64,000 nucleotides of DNA from Thelephora terrestris (GCA_015956445.1 WIUZ02000011.1:496001-560000), one strand, 5' to 3'; positions 20,740 through 33,903 are shown, counted from the first letter of the stretch. Notes: generated from the sequence alone by a model not told the origin. Program-made: numbers and translations.

Positions 20740-22220
20740 ATGAGAAGCGTGGCTGTCTCCGCTCCTCCGCTTCCGTTCCCCGACTCCGTGACCCGGTCTA
20801 CGATGCCTCGCATCCTCCCTCGTCTCATCAAGGCTCTTCAACGACCGCTCGGGCCATTCGAAGACGAGCTCCGCATCGCGCCTGGCCTTCGATCCAAAGC
20901 CCGTCGAAAAACACGCGCTGTGCTCCCTCACAAACAACATATTCCAATACGAGTCACGCGACCTGCCGCAGAATACGCCCAATCTCTGCTATTGGACGAA
21001 GGGAGTCAAGTCAAGCAGAGAAAAGTGCCGCCTCCTATCGTGAAATACCAAGGCCAGGATGGAGCTAGGCTAATGAGCAAGGATGAGCTGCGCTGGTGGT
21101 CGAACCCGTATCGTGCGTACGTCTCTCAAGTTTCCGTCACGGGTCAGTTCTAATGCAAGACACGGAAAGGTAGTTCGGATGATGGCCTCTCCTTTGAGGA
21201 TATGTCAGGCCACTGGTCATTACATGCCCACTGGTGGGTATCGTTCAGAGGCCGACGAAAAGCGGGATTTTTTTATCTCACACGAACTTGTCTAGATCTT
21301 CTCGTACGTGTAGCCCGTCTACGCCTAGCTCCTGAGCTCAGACTAGGAGATGAATCACTCCTTCCAGACGGAATTCAGCATCCGCAATTCCAACCCCGTA
21401 GGGCCGGCAAGGGTCACTATGTCATCTGCAACAAACGTCTCGCCACATTCGAAAGTGAGTCCCATTCACCCCTCCGACTCAATGCTAAACAACGATTCAC
21501 TCGTGTGTAGAAGGAGTCGTTGGACGGGGAGCAGGGGCGTATCTACCCCATCCTCGATTGAAGGAACAAATCGGTCACTTGTTGCGGCTGAGAATTCTCC
21601 AGGAGCTAGACATCCTTGCTCGTCGCGCTATACCCAAAACCAAGGGACTTCACACGCCATTAATCCGTCGACTTACCAGGGCAGAGTGGAAAGAATTTCA
21701 GGAAAGGAAGGCACTGCCAAACCCGGGCGCTGTGGCTGTGCTTGTCGTTCCCCCGGTCAGGAAATCCCTCTTGAATGGCGAGACGCCAGATGCATCGCCA
21801 AGTCCTACACCAGAGATCCGCGATTCGACTATCAGTGCAAAACCCGCACCCCCACTTTCTGTCTTGTATCCAGCATCAAAGAGGGACGCAGCTGAGATAT
21901 CCGAGCTTTCGACAGGCGAGATACCCTTATACAATAGCGTATCCCTTTTTCCTTCCCCCACTCAACGTGCTGCACTCCACCAACGCCTCTGTGCAGTTTT
22001 GAAAGAGGACACAATCACGCGGGGGAACCAAACAGATCGTCCGAAGCCGAAAAGCAAATCTCGATCGACGAGAGACGAGACGAAATCCAGTCATGCTTTC
22101 TTGGTTTACTCTGACGGCTCGACTGTCAAAAGGGCGGATACTGTGCCCCTTGCGATTGCACTATGGAGGTTGCGGATGTGGGAAATGGACCCTCCTGGGA
22201 CAATTCCTACCTGGAGTTGA
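20740..22220 (+). CDS. conserved fungal protein of unknown function
   Basis: Exons 20740-21112, 21174-21233, 21296-21454 and 21511-22220, in frame, 433 residues. The N-terminus is Arg-rich and lacks acids over its first ~25 residues, which could be a mitochondrial targeting signal (inference). Recognisable family text is MSKDELRWWSNPYLRMMASP, DLLVRVARLRL, PDGIQHPQFQPRRAGKGHYV, HLLRLRILQELDILARRA, RRLTRAEWKEFQ, AVAVLVVPPV and SHAFLVYSDGSTVKRADTVP. I recall uncharacterised Agaricomycete proteins with this order. The acceptor GGTAG at 21169-21173 was preferred over an earlier AG because it restores the NPYLRMMASP motif and the frame. Confidence 0.8.
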
Positions 22221-22326
22221 TCAAAACGGACACATTTGCTTGCTATCCTACGGTCTATTCATCACCACGTTCATGATTTTATACATTAATGTATGCCGTA
22301 TATCGTACACCACATGGTTACAATAA

Positions 22327-23279
22327 TCACGCCTCCACAATCATTTCAGCGTCCGTGGGTACCTTTGCCGTCTTTCCAAGCACTTCTTGACCTTGCCAGA
22401 ACTTTGGTAGTTGGTCGCCAGGGACGAAGAGACGTTCAACCCCACTTTCGGTGATCACACACATGCGGATCACACCTCCCGACGAACCGTCACGGGCCAT
22501 GGCGAGAGACAAGGCTACAGACATGCTAATCAGTGGGGCGACACTGATAATTGGGTTTCGTGCACGTACTGTTTTTCACAAACTCGACAGTTTCGTCCTT
22601 TCCCCATCCGTCTTGGTACGTGGCATCACAGTAACCGTAGACGTAGGTCGAACCGCTACCCCCGATTGCCCACGGCTGCCTGAAGATACCACCTCCAAGT
22701 GGGATATTGTACACACTCGGGCCGTCCTCCTCGTCCCACCCGGCGACGATGATTCCTGCGCTTAATGCGTCTTTGTTTTGGTAACAGATATTTTGGAACA
22801 GCGAGGCGGCGGTGTGGACCGAGGGTTGTCTACCCATCTGTTGCCTGTGATAATCGTCATGTCTGAGGACCGGATGCGTTCAGCCTTGTGATCGACGCAC
22901 TTGTACATCTGGAGATAATAGTGAACGATGTCCGCTACCGCTTGGGTATCTGCCGCGGAACCAGAGCGACAGCAGTAGATACGATCGTGGACGTGTGTCA
23001 GTTTGTCCGTTACACGATTGGCCTATTATTGCAGAGTAAGCGTCCCGATGAACTGTTTTGAGTGCGCGTTTTGAGACGCACGATGTATGCACCGGTCGTC
23101 GTTCGACTGTCAGCACCGATGATGACCCCGTCTTTGAACTGCACGGCCATAATGGATGTCTAGATGGCGCCAATTCCGAATCAGCCTGATCCTCCTCACC
23201 ACTTTTTTTGGGGAGAACGCACACCGAGGTTGACCTCGCCAGACTTGAGCCTCCCAACATCGACCGAGAGAGATTCCAT
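22327..23279 (-). CDS. PRE3: 20S proteasome subunit beta-1 (caspase-like)
   Basis: Minus-strand exons 23223-23279, 23082-23159, 22901-23022, 22570-22844 and 22327-22514 give 239 residues, normal for beta-1. It is a catalytic N-terminal-nucleophile Thr protease of the 20S core, cleaving after acidic residues. A 19-residue propeptide ends in Gly, so Thr20 ([12 protein letters not shown]) becomes Thr1 after autocleavage. Other hallmarks are [59 protein letters not shown]...[15 protein letters not shown] and [18 protein letters not shown]. Intron 1 falls exactly between the propeptide Gly and Thr1. The acceptor of intron 4 was placed at 22515 because it restores [12 protein letters not shown]. 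It is head to head with RPN12 across 133 bp. Confidence 0.96.
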
Positions 23280-23412
23280 AGTTCAAAATTCAAAATGTGA
23301 CGGAGTCGAAGAAGGGAGACAACAGATATTACGCGTCCCTCACGATCTCGATCACTCTGAAGATCCCAGCCACTAGCACACACGCGTCCTCTGTCTTTCC
23401 TCGATTTCCAAC
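23280..23412. promoter_or_regulatory. bidirectional promoter region PRE3 / RPN12
   Basis: The two start codons face away from each other across 133 bp, which must hold both 5' UTRs and the shared control region. I do not see the yeast proteasome element GGTGGCAAA, so Rpn4-type control is not supported. No clear TATA box. Confidence 0.6.
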
Positions 23413-24498
23413 ATGGCGACCCCTCATATGGGCTCTCTTTATAAAGAACTCCAACGGGTGTTTGAAGCTCGACCTACTGATCTTGCTAAGACGGGGAAGT
23501 TACTCACGCAACTCAAGGTGCGAGCCATCAAGTCAGCCGTATCAGGGCTCTCTAATGAACATCACGGGAATCTCGCGCTATAGATTGGCCTGGTAGAGGC
23601 TGGGTTATACCCTCCACAAGGGAAGTCAAATCTTCAAGACCTTGTAGTGACTCGTGAGCCTCCTCCCTTTGCCGATACCCCTACTCGCACATGTGAAGAT
23701 CGCAAGCACTGTAGGCGACATTCTCGAAATCGGTGCACTTTGGAGCACACGGGTCAAAGATATCCCCTCGTTCGACCGATACTTCTCGCAACTCCAAGTC
23801 TTCTATACCGACTACAGGTAGGTGATGCGATCGGAGAGCGTGGTCATTTTATCTGACATTCACGGGCATCCCCATAGTTCGGATCTCCCTCCGTCGAAAC
23901 GAGAATACCCCATCCGAGGGCTGAACCTCATCCGTCTTCTCACGCAGAATCGAATCGCTGATTTCCATACGACCCTGGAATCACTCCCGCTCTCTGCAGA
24001 TCAGATCGCCGAGAGCCCGTACATAAGCCACCCGGTCAACCTCGAGCGTTGGCTGATGGAGGGCAGCTACAGCAAAGTTTGGAATGCTAGAGAAGAGGCC
24101 CCGACCGAGGAGTATAAGATTTTTGTTGACAGCCTCGTTGGAACGATACGGTCCGTCTGTAGAATCGCTCGCTTCAATGGCTGCTGACTCCCCCGAGCAC
24201 AGGAACGAGATTGCCAGTTGCGAGGAAGCGGCGTATAATAGCCTACCGCTAAAAGACGCCGCTACCCTCTTGTTCTTCAAGAACCAGACCGAGCTTTTGT
24301 CCTTCGCGAGAGAGGTAAAACTTGCGTGCATACTTTGTTCATCATGCGCTGATGGTTCGGCAGCGCGGGTGGCAGATAGACCTGACGGGCGCGACGATCC
24401 ACTTTACGAAGAAGGGGGAAGAAAAAATCGAGATACTGAAGGAAAAGTTGATAGCGCAAAATCTCGCCTATGCCCGCGAGCTCGAGCAGATCATTTAA
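23413..24498 (+). CDS. RPN12: 26S proteasome regulatory subunit Rpn12 (PSMD8)
   Basis: Exons 23413-23517, 23584-23653, 23715-23817, 23878-24150, 24203-24314 and 24364-24498 code for 265 residues, typical for the family. Rpn12 is a lid subunit with a PCI/CSN8-type domain that completes lid assembly and docking to the base. Family text includes [92 protein letters not shown], and the end RGWQ...[11 protein letters not shown]. Intron 2 was set at 23654-23714 with a GTGAGC donor because it gives the motif [15 protein letters not shown] and closes the frame. Confidence 0.96.
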
Positions 24499-24947
24499 AC
24501 TTAGCGACAAGATATGTATGGTCCGCTCAGTAGCAATTGTATATCTTGTTGAGATCAAGGGAACGGGATTGTACGGAATACGCGCCCTCTCAGACTCAGA
24601 GCGGTATGAGACATCTTGTATGTACAGAGTACTTGCCGCACATTGGCGCGCCTCTCACCGCAGGGAATGGATCACAATGGGGCGGTAAAGCGGCGCTCAT
24701 TGTAAAACCTCCAGCTTCAGTGTTGGTGAACCGATGGCCACATGCGGGTTTAAGTTATGACAGTGCGGTAAGGGCCGTCCTAGGCGGCCGTGGAAGTGGC
24801 CGCGTGGTGGCGGGCCGGCGGCGCGCGATTCAAACGTGTTCTATTAACGTGTTTACCGCGCGTCCCCACTCTCGGTGGACTGCTTTGAACCCACGTTGTA
24901 GGTGCCCTAAGCTCACCTGCTCCCATAACGCCCAAAGTACTTACCAA
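24499..24947. other. spacer: RPN12 3' region and DUF6535 gene 2 promoter
   Basis: No gene. The last ~130 bp resemble the region before gene 4 (a run with AAACG...CGCG..CCCACT), suggesting the duplications carried promoter sequence. Confidence 0.4.
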
Positions 24948-27900
24948 ATGCTCACCGGCACCACGGATGCAACCATCGGTGACCCACCGAAACCAGAGAC
25001 CGAAGTAGAGGTGCTGTCGAGGTTAGTCTGGCGTTTACCAGCACTATCTCCATCTCATTGCAGTAGGCTCATCGCGGATGCGCTCAAACTCACCGTTTCT
25101 GAGCTTCGGGGAGATGACGAGATGAAGATGGCTCGGTACGCCTGCACGTATGTCACTCTCATGGTGGTGCACACTGACCCCCATACGTTATAGGTTCGCT
25201 ACCACCTTTCAAGAGGGATTCGCGGCGTTTCGTGAAGACGAAGAAAACCGGATTGCTCGGTTAGTCTTTCCAAAGCTTGTCACAAACATCGTTAGGACTA
25301 AAGATCCGTGTCACTTCGTTAATCCTCAGATTGGAAAGTGCGATCAAGGAGTTGAAAACCACTCCGACCGATATCGATCCCGCGACCAACTTTTGGACCG
25401 TCTACAAGACAGTCGCTGACGAACATGACGGTGACATGCTCGATAAATACTCTGAAGACTTGGACGCATCCCTGCTATTTGTGAGCACTTTCACCTGCAT
25501 TGTGCGTCTCGCGTTCACTCAGCTTTCATGATGTTAGGCGGGTCTGTTCTCCGCTGTCTCCACAGCTTTCATTATTCAAATCCTTCCATCGCTTCAGTCA
25601 AACCCCTCTGACCTCACCAACGTCCTACTGCTTCGGCTATTGCAACAAAACAATTCGTTCGGTGGATCCGACCCGCTGGCACCCGTCATGAATGTTTCCT
25701 CCAGTGTTGTCAGAGCCCAGTCAATCCTCTTCGCAAGTCTGTCTGTCACTTTATTCGTGGCCTTCATCGCGGTGTTGGGCAAGCAATGGATCCTCTATTA
25801 TAAACGGGCCTCGACCTGGGGGAGCATTGTCGATCGAGGGAAGGAACGCCAGGTCAAATTCGTGGGACTTCGGAAATGGGGACTACACTTCATCATGGAG
25901 TTGCTACCCGTTTTGTTGCAACTCGCGTTCCTCCTTTTCGGCATCGGCCTTATCGTATATCTTTGGAGCATCGACATCTCCGCTGCGGAGGTGATCCTGG
26001 TGGTCACTTGCTTTGGTTGCGCGTTTTACGCATGTATAGCCGTGGCTGCGACGATCAGGAGCGATTGCCCATTCCAGACGCCCTTATCCATTTTACTCCC
26101 GAAGATTTTACCCTGGATGAAGCAGTTTTTCGCACATGTCCGTGTTTGGCTGAGCCAATGGCTCACCGCGGTTCTACTGCGGATCGGACCGGTGGAAGGG
26201 CACAGTTACCTCGTGGCTTCAATCGCAAGTTTGTGCAAGACATTCGGTGCGAAGGTTACCCCAGACGAAGTCGTCGAAACCGTTTACGACAGGAGCTATT
26301 CCATGAAGCTTTCGAACCCCGCGTTTTGGAGGAAAGATCCGCTTTTCACTTCCCCTCTCCCGGAGGGTACTGCCGCCTCTGCGGGTTTCTGGTTGTTAGA
26401 AAACTCTACCGATTTTTCAGCCGCCACCGCAGTTGCCGCGGTGTTTTCTGAATTCCAGTGGCCATCTCACCGTCACTCCGCAACCGCGTTGATTCGACTC
26501 CGTGACACATACATGGAGTGTTTTCGAGCGCCCGAGTTCAACCGATCCGTTAGGCTGGAGGCTCTGCAGTCCGCCGCCGCTTATTACATCCTGTACCACA
26601 CGCGGCTCATATGGAGTATCTCAAAGGGTGGCGAGGTCGAGGTAGAGAAACTCCCTTCTGATTTGCTTCCCGATCTCCTCCTCCTCCACAAAGACAGCGA
26701 CAAATGGGACAGACACGATCTATTCGAGTACCTTTTCCGTATCGAAGACCGCTTAGCACCCGTGGAATCGGCGCGATTCTTATCCTACATCGCTCCCTAC
26801 TGGTTTTGCGGAGACTCGGATTCCGCCATCAGGTTTCGATCGAGCCGTTTGCAACCCTTGGAAGAGTTCATCGCTATGTTGGAAAGCTCCAAGGCGCTGG
26901 TCCCAGCGATTCTTACGGATTGTGTGCTTTGTGTAGGAGCCGCGATGGACTTTCCCTTGCATCCGGAGGATCTCATTCGGGTTGACAAGAGGTATGTTCT
27001 GTTCCTCGATACGATAAGAGCGATATTGATTGAGAATAGTGCTTATCTTGCTCCGACCTTCAAATTGGTGGTTGAGCATATTCATAATATCGTCCTGGCT
27101 AGTAGCCGTCGCCATCACCATGCCGTACAAGCGCTGGAAATACTCCTCACCCTCGTCGGGCATACGAGTCTTCCGCTCGTCGACGCCTCGTGGATAAACG
27201 ACCTTCTAAAACGTCTCGCGGAGGGTGAGATGACCGACAGACAGTTTTCCTTGTTCCTCAGGCTCAGCGCGCGGAGAACGGAAGAGGATGCCACGGTCGA
27301 CGCTGAATTAGGAGATTTTGTGCTCATCCAAGGTTTCGGAGCCGACCCGCACTCTCTCGGGAGAACCATGACCTCACAAGCTCCCACCTCGGACGATGTG
27401 CTTTTCGGGAAGATTATGAAGAACATACGGACCTGTGTCGAAGGCGCCGATGGCTGGAGGGACGAAGCCATTTACGGTGGCCTCATCGCGATCAGAGATA
27501 TCCGCCGACTGGATCCTTCCCTCTTTGACGACGACACCCTCCAGACGTTCCATGATGCAATGAACCATGGCAATCCCTTCCGCGTCAGGCAAGCAGCGTA
27601 CGACGTCATGCTGGTCACGCAAGATCAATGGCTCAAGTCTGAGCGGTTACGCAAGAAGCTCGAAGACCTCAACTTCTTCAGACAAATGCACCGCGTCGTC
27701 GTCGAAATGGCCCGCCCCGACTACCAGCGATCGTTCCTTATGATGATGGACGTTCTATCGGAGGACGTCCACTGGCATTTGTACCTCAGAGAGGCCATGG
27801 AAACTTGGCTCCGTCTCCGGCACGAGGGGCAGAGGCACGCCCTCCACATACTTGATAACATTGGTGGGCTTTTGCTCCCAAGGAGGGACGGTTACAGCGC

Positions 27901-28204
27901 TTCTTCTTTCGACGACCTTTTACAAAAACTGGTGGTGGACGAGTGGACTGCGGTCCCGGGGCGCCAAGTGCAAGATCTCAGCGCTGATCGGCTGAGACCA
28001 CTCGTGGAGGTCACGGAGCGGTTCAAGGAATTGTTGTTCAACGATACCTATCGGAAAGCGGCTCTAAGCGCGGTTCAAGGTGCTATGCAGGATTTGGAGC
28101 GGCGGAGTGAGGATGGTTGTCCAGGGGAAGGTGTTCGTGGTATGGTGAACGATCTTCTGGCACAACTTCGGTTACCACCCAAACGTCGATTCTCTTACGA
28201 TTAA
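24948..28204 (+). CDS. DUF6535 membrane protein, subfamily B (gene 2)
   Basis: Exons 24948-25021, 25064-25135, 25194-25259, 25330-25480 and 25538-28204 close to 1,009 residues. The DUF6535 domain spans roughly residues 90-310. It has FWTVYKTVADEHDGDML, then the intron-split LLF/AGLFSAVSTAFIIQI, a membrane helix ILFASLSVTLFVAFIAVLGK, a helix LLPVLLQLAFLLFGIGLIVY, a helix VILVVTCFGCAFYACIAVAA, and the closing CPFQTPLSILL. The ~700 residues after it are helix-rich with a HEAT/ARM-like look (inference). Landmarks there are WFCGDSDSAIRFRSSRL, VLCVGAAMDFPLHPEDL, LSARRTEEDA, GNPFRVRQAAYDVMLVTQD and RSFLMMMDVLSEDVHW. Function is unknown. It is most similar to gene 3. Confidence 0.9.
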
Positions 28205-30635
28205 GTCTTCATCTTTGTCACAGGTTATACCATGTAGATGTCCACGAGGTGTATTAATGCCACGATGATACCAGTTATTTTGACGAGAGCAGCAGCCGCG
28301 GTCGACGGTGCTATTCATGGTGTAGCTGAGCCCGAGCCTCTATCACAGGTGTCCCCAGACCCGGACCCAATGCTTCTCGTCATGGAGGTTCAGCGTCTTG
28401 GGGTCTACGAACGAACTTATGGGTGGTTGGCGACAGCTAATCGCTCGTTTTAGCCTGGCCTCTTTCTTTGGTGTCTATGTAGTTTTTGTATCCCTTTGCA
28501 AGAAGTATCGCGGTTTTTACTGGAGTCAGGGTGGCGGTTTCTTGCCCGCTTTCTTATTTTTTGTCCAATGTGCCACTCGACGTCTTGAGGTGTATCGTGC
28601 ACGGTGTAAAGCTAATTTTACGCTTATTCTGATGCTTGTAGCCTCAGCCCCAGTAAAAAGTTCGTTGACCGGCACGGATCGGGATGGATCCTGGTTGATC
28701 GCGTAGACCCCAGGCGACCCCGAACGAGGTCCATCGATTTGGCCGCCGTTTTCAACGAGCTTCAACATGCGTCTTTGCACTTCAACGATGTGTGCGCGCC
28801 GCCACAAATAATTATAATATATTTCTAATATATTTTTGAGGCAATACGACCAAAAAAAAATCACATCAAGAAAAACTTCTAAGTCCAACTCCTCTCGATA
28901 TGATCCCCTTATCAGCCTCTGTTCTGCAGAACAAAAATCGGCAGCAGTTGATTATACTGACCCTGGCGATCCTGATCAGAGTATTGCTATTTCCACGGGC
29001 CCTGGCGCACAATAATGATAAATAATTTCACGGACATATCTTTGATGGAGTGCGCTCCCGCAGACAACGAATGGTGCGAGGGTCCGAAACGCTCCTCGTA
29101 AGAAGATTGAAAGAACATTTTACACCTGGGGATACCGGCAATAATTCCATTTGCGTGCGACTTCTCGTAAAGTTGATTTCCGGCCACAATACGATCCTCG
29201 AGGACATCTCTACGTCATCGCGATCGATTTTCCAACATAAATCAAAACAAACGAAACCCGACTGACCCCCCCGAACTCCTTTTGCGCCCCAACCACTTCG
29301 ACGTCGTCAGCCGCTATGTCTGTGCCCCCTCTTCCCCCCTCCCATCCCTACGATTTCAATCAACTGAGTTTCTCCTGATAACTAGCTCCAACAGGCACGA
29401 CCTCCAGGCAACGATATGCATGCCGAGATGCTGCCTGCCTGTGTAAGCAAGTGAGTGCGAGGGAAGCTCGGAAGAGACGAGGCTAAGGTGTGTAAAAGCA
29501 TCACTCGACAAGATATCTCCTCTGATTGGTACCTTACCCTGATTTACTTCGTATGGAGGCCCAGCTGGACGCGAAGGTATGTCATTTTACGAAGTCCTCT
29601 CTCTCGAGTGAAGTTAATCACGTGCCTTCCTCAGAGAACGGGAAGTCGGGAGCCGCCACGCGCCGTGCAAGGATGCAACTGGGATGCAACTCAGAGAGGA
29701 TTTGTATTAATTATTACATTTTGGTCTATTTACATACGAGTCTCTGTATATATACACCAATAAATCCAAGTCATTCCCAATCGATTGCAACCGACGGAAG
29801 CAAGTGGCGGCGCGCATTGCAACAGTAAAAACAAGTCGACAGTAGTCGATAATGGTCGCCCCAGGTCACCCGAAGTCGACCAGAGTCGTTTACATTGCAC
29901 GAAAATAGGCGTAAAAAAATATGCGTTACGCAGGATGCACAAAAAAATCTACGGAGGTAAATGAAATATTCGATTTTTGGACTCCCATAGACCCCGGTCG
30001 ACGGGCGCTTTACCATCGACGGGGATCACCGGAAGTCAACCCACGTCGTGAGAACTTTTTACTGGGCCTCAGCGACCGAGATCTCAACCACTCCCAGTTT
30101 CCGCGAACCAGAGAGTGCGGAATAGTATGCCTGTGGTTTTTATGGGGGGTGGGTAAGGTTCCTGGTGGTTGTTGGTAATTGGGAAACTTTCAATTTCCAT
30201 GACCCATTACATAACCCTGCGTTAACCTTGACGGGTAACTTGGCGGCGGTGTAGACCAGTGTAAACCTGTACGCAGGTATTGCACGGCTTTCAGATATAC
30301 TAGTTCTACTAGAATAGAAGCTGTTCATCTTGCCGTCGCAAACGGGTCACGATGCGATGTCCAGAGTACAACGAGCTTCTGCTTCAAGCATGGAGCTTTG
30401 CCCATCATCAAGCAGGGCATTGTTCAAATTCCCACGGACTTGCCGCACAACAGCCCCAGGTACCCATAGTGCTGATGGGCGCCGGGTGCCAGGGTTATGG
30501 CATGACAGCAGAGTAACCATCCTGGTGTACGAAAGATGCCGCCCAGGATGTCAGTACAAAAGCCAGACTTACTTCGTAGATGCCCTGAGCCCACCTCCCG
30601 CCCACCACCCCTACATTACTCAAACCACTGCTTAG
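28205..30635. other. 2.4-kb spacer between DUF6535 genes 2 and 3
   Basis: No convincing gene. The first ~150 bp share blocks with the region after gene 3 (for example GCGGTCGACGGTG), so the duplicated unit included 3' flank. An AT-rich stretch lies at 28800-28870. Short in-frame starts near 29315 (MSVPPLPPSHPYDFN) and 29553 (MEAQLDAK followed by a splice donor) look like stray gene pieces but cannot be extended. Confidence 0.4.
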
Positions 30636-33600
30636 ATGCTCACCGGCACCACAGACCCAACATTCGATGACCCTTTAAGTCAAGACGACGAAGTAGAGCC
30701 GCTACCAGCCAAACCTGCGTCATGTTGTAGTAGGTTCGTCGCGGATTCGCCCCAATCCGGCGTCTGCGAACTTCGGGAAGACGAGGAGATAAGGCCGTCT
30801 AAGTACGTCCAGAGGTAACCCTCGGGATAACGCGCACTCACTTGCGTTATCACTATAGGCTCTCCACCACCCTTCATGAAGAATTTGCAGCGTTTCGTAG
30901 AGCCGAGGAGGACCGTATCACTCGGTCAGTCGCCCTACGACCCGCAACGAGCCTTGTTGGGACTAAAGACCGGCGTTCCGCCTCAGGTTGGAGAAGGCGA
31001 TCGAAGAGCTGAAAGTCACAACTAATACTCCGACCGATATTGATCCTGCGACCAACTTTTGGGCCGTCTACAAGAAAGTCGCTGACGAACACGACGATGA
31101 CATGCTCAACAAATATGCCGGTGACCTGGACACATCCCTGCTATTTGTGAGCACGTTCACTTCCCATCAGGTTGCACGTCTTTGTCCTCTCAACCCCGTT
31201 CTTGTCTCGTGTTAGGCGGGTCTGTTCTCCGCAGTCTCCACGGCTTTCATTGTCCAGATCATGGCATCGATTCAGCCAAACCCCTCAGATCTCACCAACG
31301 TCCTACTGCTTCGACTATTGCAACACAACGATTCATTCGGTGGATCCAACCCGCTGGCACCCGCCACGAATATTCCCTCCAGTCTGGTCAGAGCTCAGTC
31401 AACTCTCTTCGCAAGTCTATCTGTCACTTTATTCGTGGCCTTTATTGCGGTGTTGGGCAAGCAATGGATCCTGTATTATAAGCGGGCCTCGACGTGGGGG
31501 AGCATTGTCGATCGAGGGAAGGAACGCCAGGTCAAATTTGTGGGACTTCGGAAATGGGGGCTACACTTCATCATGGAGTTCCTACCCGTTTTGTTGCAAC
31601 TCGCATTCCTCCTTTTTGGCATCGGCCTTATCGTATATATCTGGAATATCGACCTCTCCGCTGCAGAGGTGATGCTGATGGTCACTTGCGCCGGCTGCGC
31701 GTTTTACGCCTGTATAGCCGTGGCCGCGACGATCAGGAGCGATTGCCCATTTCAGACGCCCTTGTCCATTTTGCTCCCGAAGATTCTACCATGGACGAGG
31801 GAGTTCTTCGCACACGTTCGTGTTCGGCTGGGGCGATGGTTCACCGCGCTCCTATTGCGGATCGAGCGGGTGGAAGGGCACGTTCGGATGGTGACTCTAA
31901 TCGGACGTTTGTGCAAGACCTTCGGTGGGAAAACCACCACAGGTAAAGTCATCGAAACCGTTTACGACAAACACTACTCCATGAAGCTTTCGAACCCCGC
32001 GTTTTGGAGGCAAGATCCGCTTTTTACTTCCCCTCTTCCAGAGGGCACAGCCGCCTCTGCAGGGTTCTGGCTATTGGAGAACTCAACAGACTTTTCCGCC
32101 GCCACCGCCGCCGCCGCCGCATTTCCTCACTTCCAGTGGCCATCCAATCATCACTCCACTACCGCGCTTATTCGACTCCGGGACGCGTACACTGAGTGCT
32201 TTCGAGCGCCTGTATTTGGCAGATCCGCTCGCCTTAAGGCTCTGCAGTGCGCTTCCGCTTACTACGTCCTATACCACGCTTGGCTCCTTTGGAACACATC
32301 AAATAGCTGCGAGGCTGAGGGAGATAAACTTCCTTCTGACTTACCGCTTGATCTCCTCCTCCTTCACAAAGACAGCGAAGAGTGGCGCGGATACGACCTA
32401 TTTGAATACCTTCTCCGCGCCGAGGATCGCTCAGTACCCGTGACATCCGCTCGGTTCTTATCTTACATCGCCCCCTACTGGTTTTGCGGCGACTCGGATT
32501 CTGCCCTTAGATTTCGGTCGAGTCGTTTGCATACCTTGTGCGAACTCATCGCCGTGTTGGAAACTTCCAAAGCGCTGGTCCCTGCGACCCTTACGGATTG
32601 TCTGCTCTGTGTAGGGGCCGCGATGGACTTTCCCTTGCATCCCGAGGATCTCATCCGGGTTGACAAAAGGTATGTTCTGCGCCTTGGTACGTCATACGTG
32701 GTATTGATTGGGGGCAGCGATTACCTTGTTCCAACCTTCAGAATGGTGGTTGAGCATATTCACGACATCGTCTTGGCTGGCAGTCGTCGCCATCGCCATG
32801 CCGCACAAGCGCTGGAGATCCTCCTCATCCTCGTCAAACATACAACCGTTCCACTTGTCGATTCTGCGTGGATAAACGTGCTGCTGAAACGTGTCGCAGA
32901 GGTTGGCATGGTGGGTGACAAGGCCGATGAAGAGTTTACCTTGCTTCTCCGGCTCAGCGCGCGGAGAACCGAAGAAGATGCCACGGTCGACACGGAGTTG
33001 GGGGGCTTTGTCCTTGTCCAAGGTTTTGGAACAGACCCTCAGTTCCTCGGAACTGCCATTACATCAGCAATTCCCACCGCAGACGATACATTATTCAGAA
33101 AGGTTATGAAGAACATTCGGGTTTGCGTCGAACGGGACTACGACTGGCAGGACGATGCCGTTTATGGCGGCCTCGTCGCGATCAGAGATATCCATCGACT
33201 GGAGCCTTCCCTTTTTGACGACGAGACCCTCCAGACGTTGTACGATGCGATGAACCCGGGCAATCCCTTCCGCGTTAGGCAAGCCGCCTACGATGTTATG
33301 CTGGTCACTCGTGATCAGTGGTTCAAGTCGCAGATGTTACGTCAAAGGCTCGAAGACTTTGGGTTCTTCAAGCAATTGCACTGCGTCGCTGTGGAAACGG
33401 CGCGTTCCGACTACCACCAATCGTTCCTTATGATGATGGGGATCCTATCGGAGGACGTGTACTGGCATTCGTACCTCAGGGAGGCGATGGATCTTTGGCT
33501 GCCTCTCCGTCACGGTGGACCGGATCATGTCATTCGCATACTGGTCAACGTTGGCGGGCTGTTGCTCCCACAATGTGGTGACGGTTACACTTTCCCTTCC

Positions 33601-33903
33601 TTCGACGAGTTTTTGCAGAAAGTGGTGGTGGATGAGTGGGTGGCAGTCCCGGCACGCCCTGTGCACGATCTCACCGCCGATCGGCTGAAGCCGCTCGCGG
33701 AGGTTACGAAGCAGTTCAAGGAGCTGTTGTTCGACGGCGATCACCGGAGGGCAACTCTCGCCGCGGTTCAACAGGTTATCCCTGGTTTGGCGCAGCGACG
33801 CGATAATGGTTATCAGGGACCGGGAGAAGACGTTTGTAATATTGTGGAGGATCTTGTGGCGGAACTGCAGTTGCCGCCCAAGCGTAGATACACTTACGAT
33901 TGA
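30636..33903 (+). CDS. DUF6535 membrane protein, subfamily B (gene 3)
   Basis: Exons 30636-30802, 30859-30924, 30987-31146 and 31216-33903, 1,026 residues. Domain order and motifs match gene 2: FWAVYKKVADEHDDDML, AGLFSAVSTAFIVQI, VTLFVAFIAVLGKQW, CPFQTPLSILL, WFCGDSDSALRFRSSRL, GAAMDFPLHPEDL, NPFRVRQAAYDVMLVTRD. Compared with gene 2, the first intron has no donor left. The old acceptor region TGTTGTAG reads as coding, so exons 1 and 2 are fused and about 14 former intron residues (PAKPASCC...) are translated. Intron 30925-30986 must be removed because retention breaks the frame. It is a tandem duplicate of gene 2. Confidence 0.9.

Noticed and set aside
23644-23698. RPN12 intron 2 with donor GTAGTG
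   Set aside because: In frame but yields [10 protein letters not shown]. The GTGAGC donor with acceptor at 23714 yields the family-like LVVTRDILE.
29315-29690. Short start-like pieces MSVPPLPPSHPYDFN and MEAQLDAK
   Set aside because: Neither can be extended into a gene with consistent splicing.
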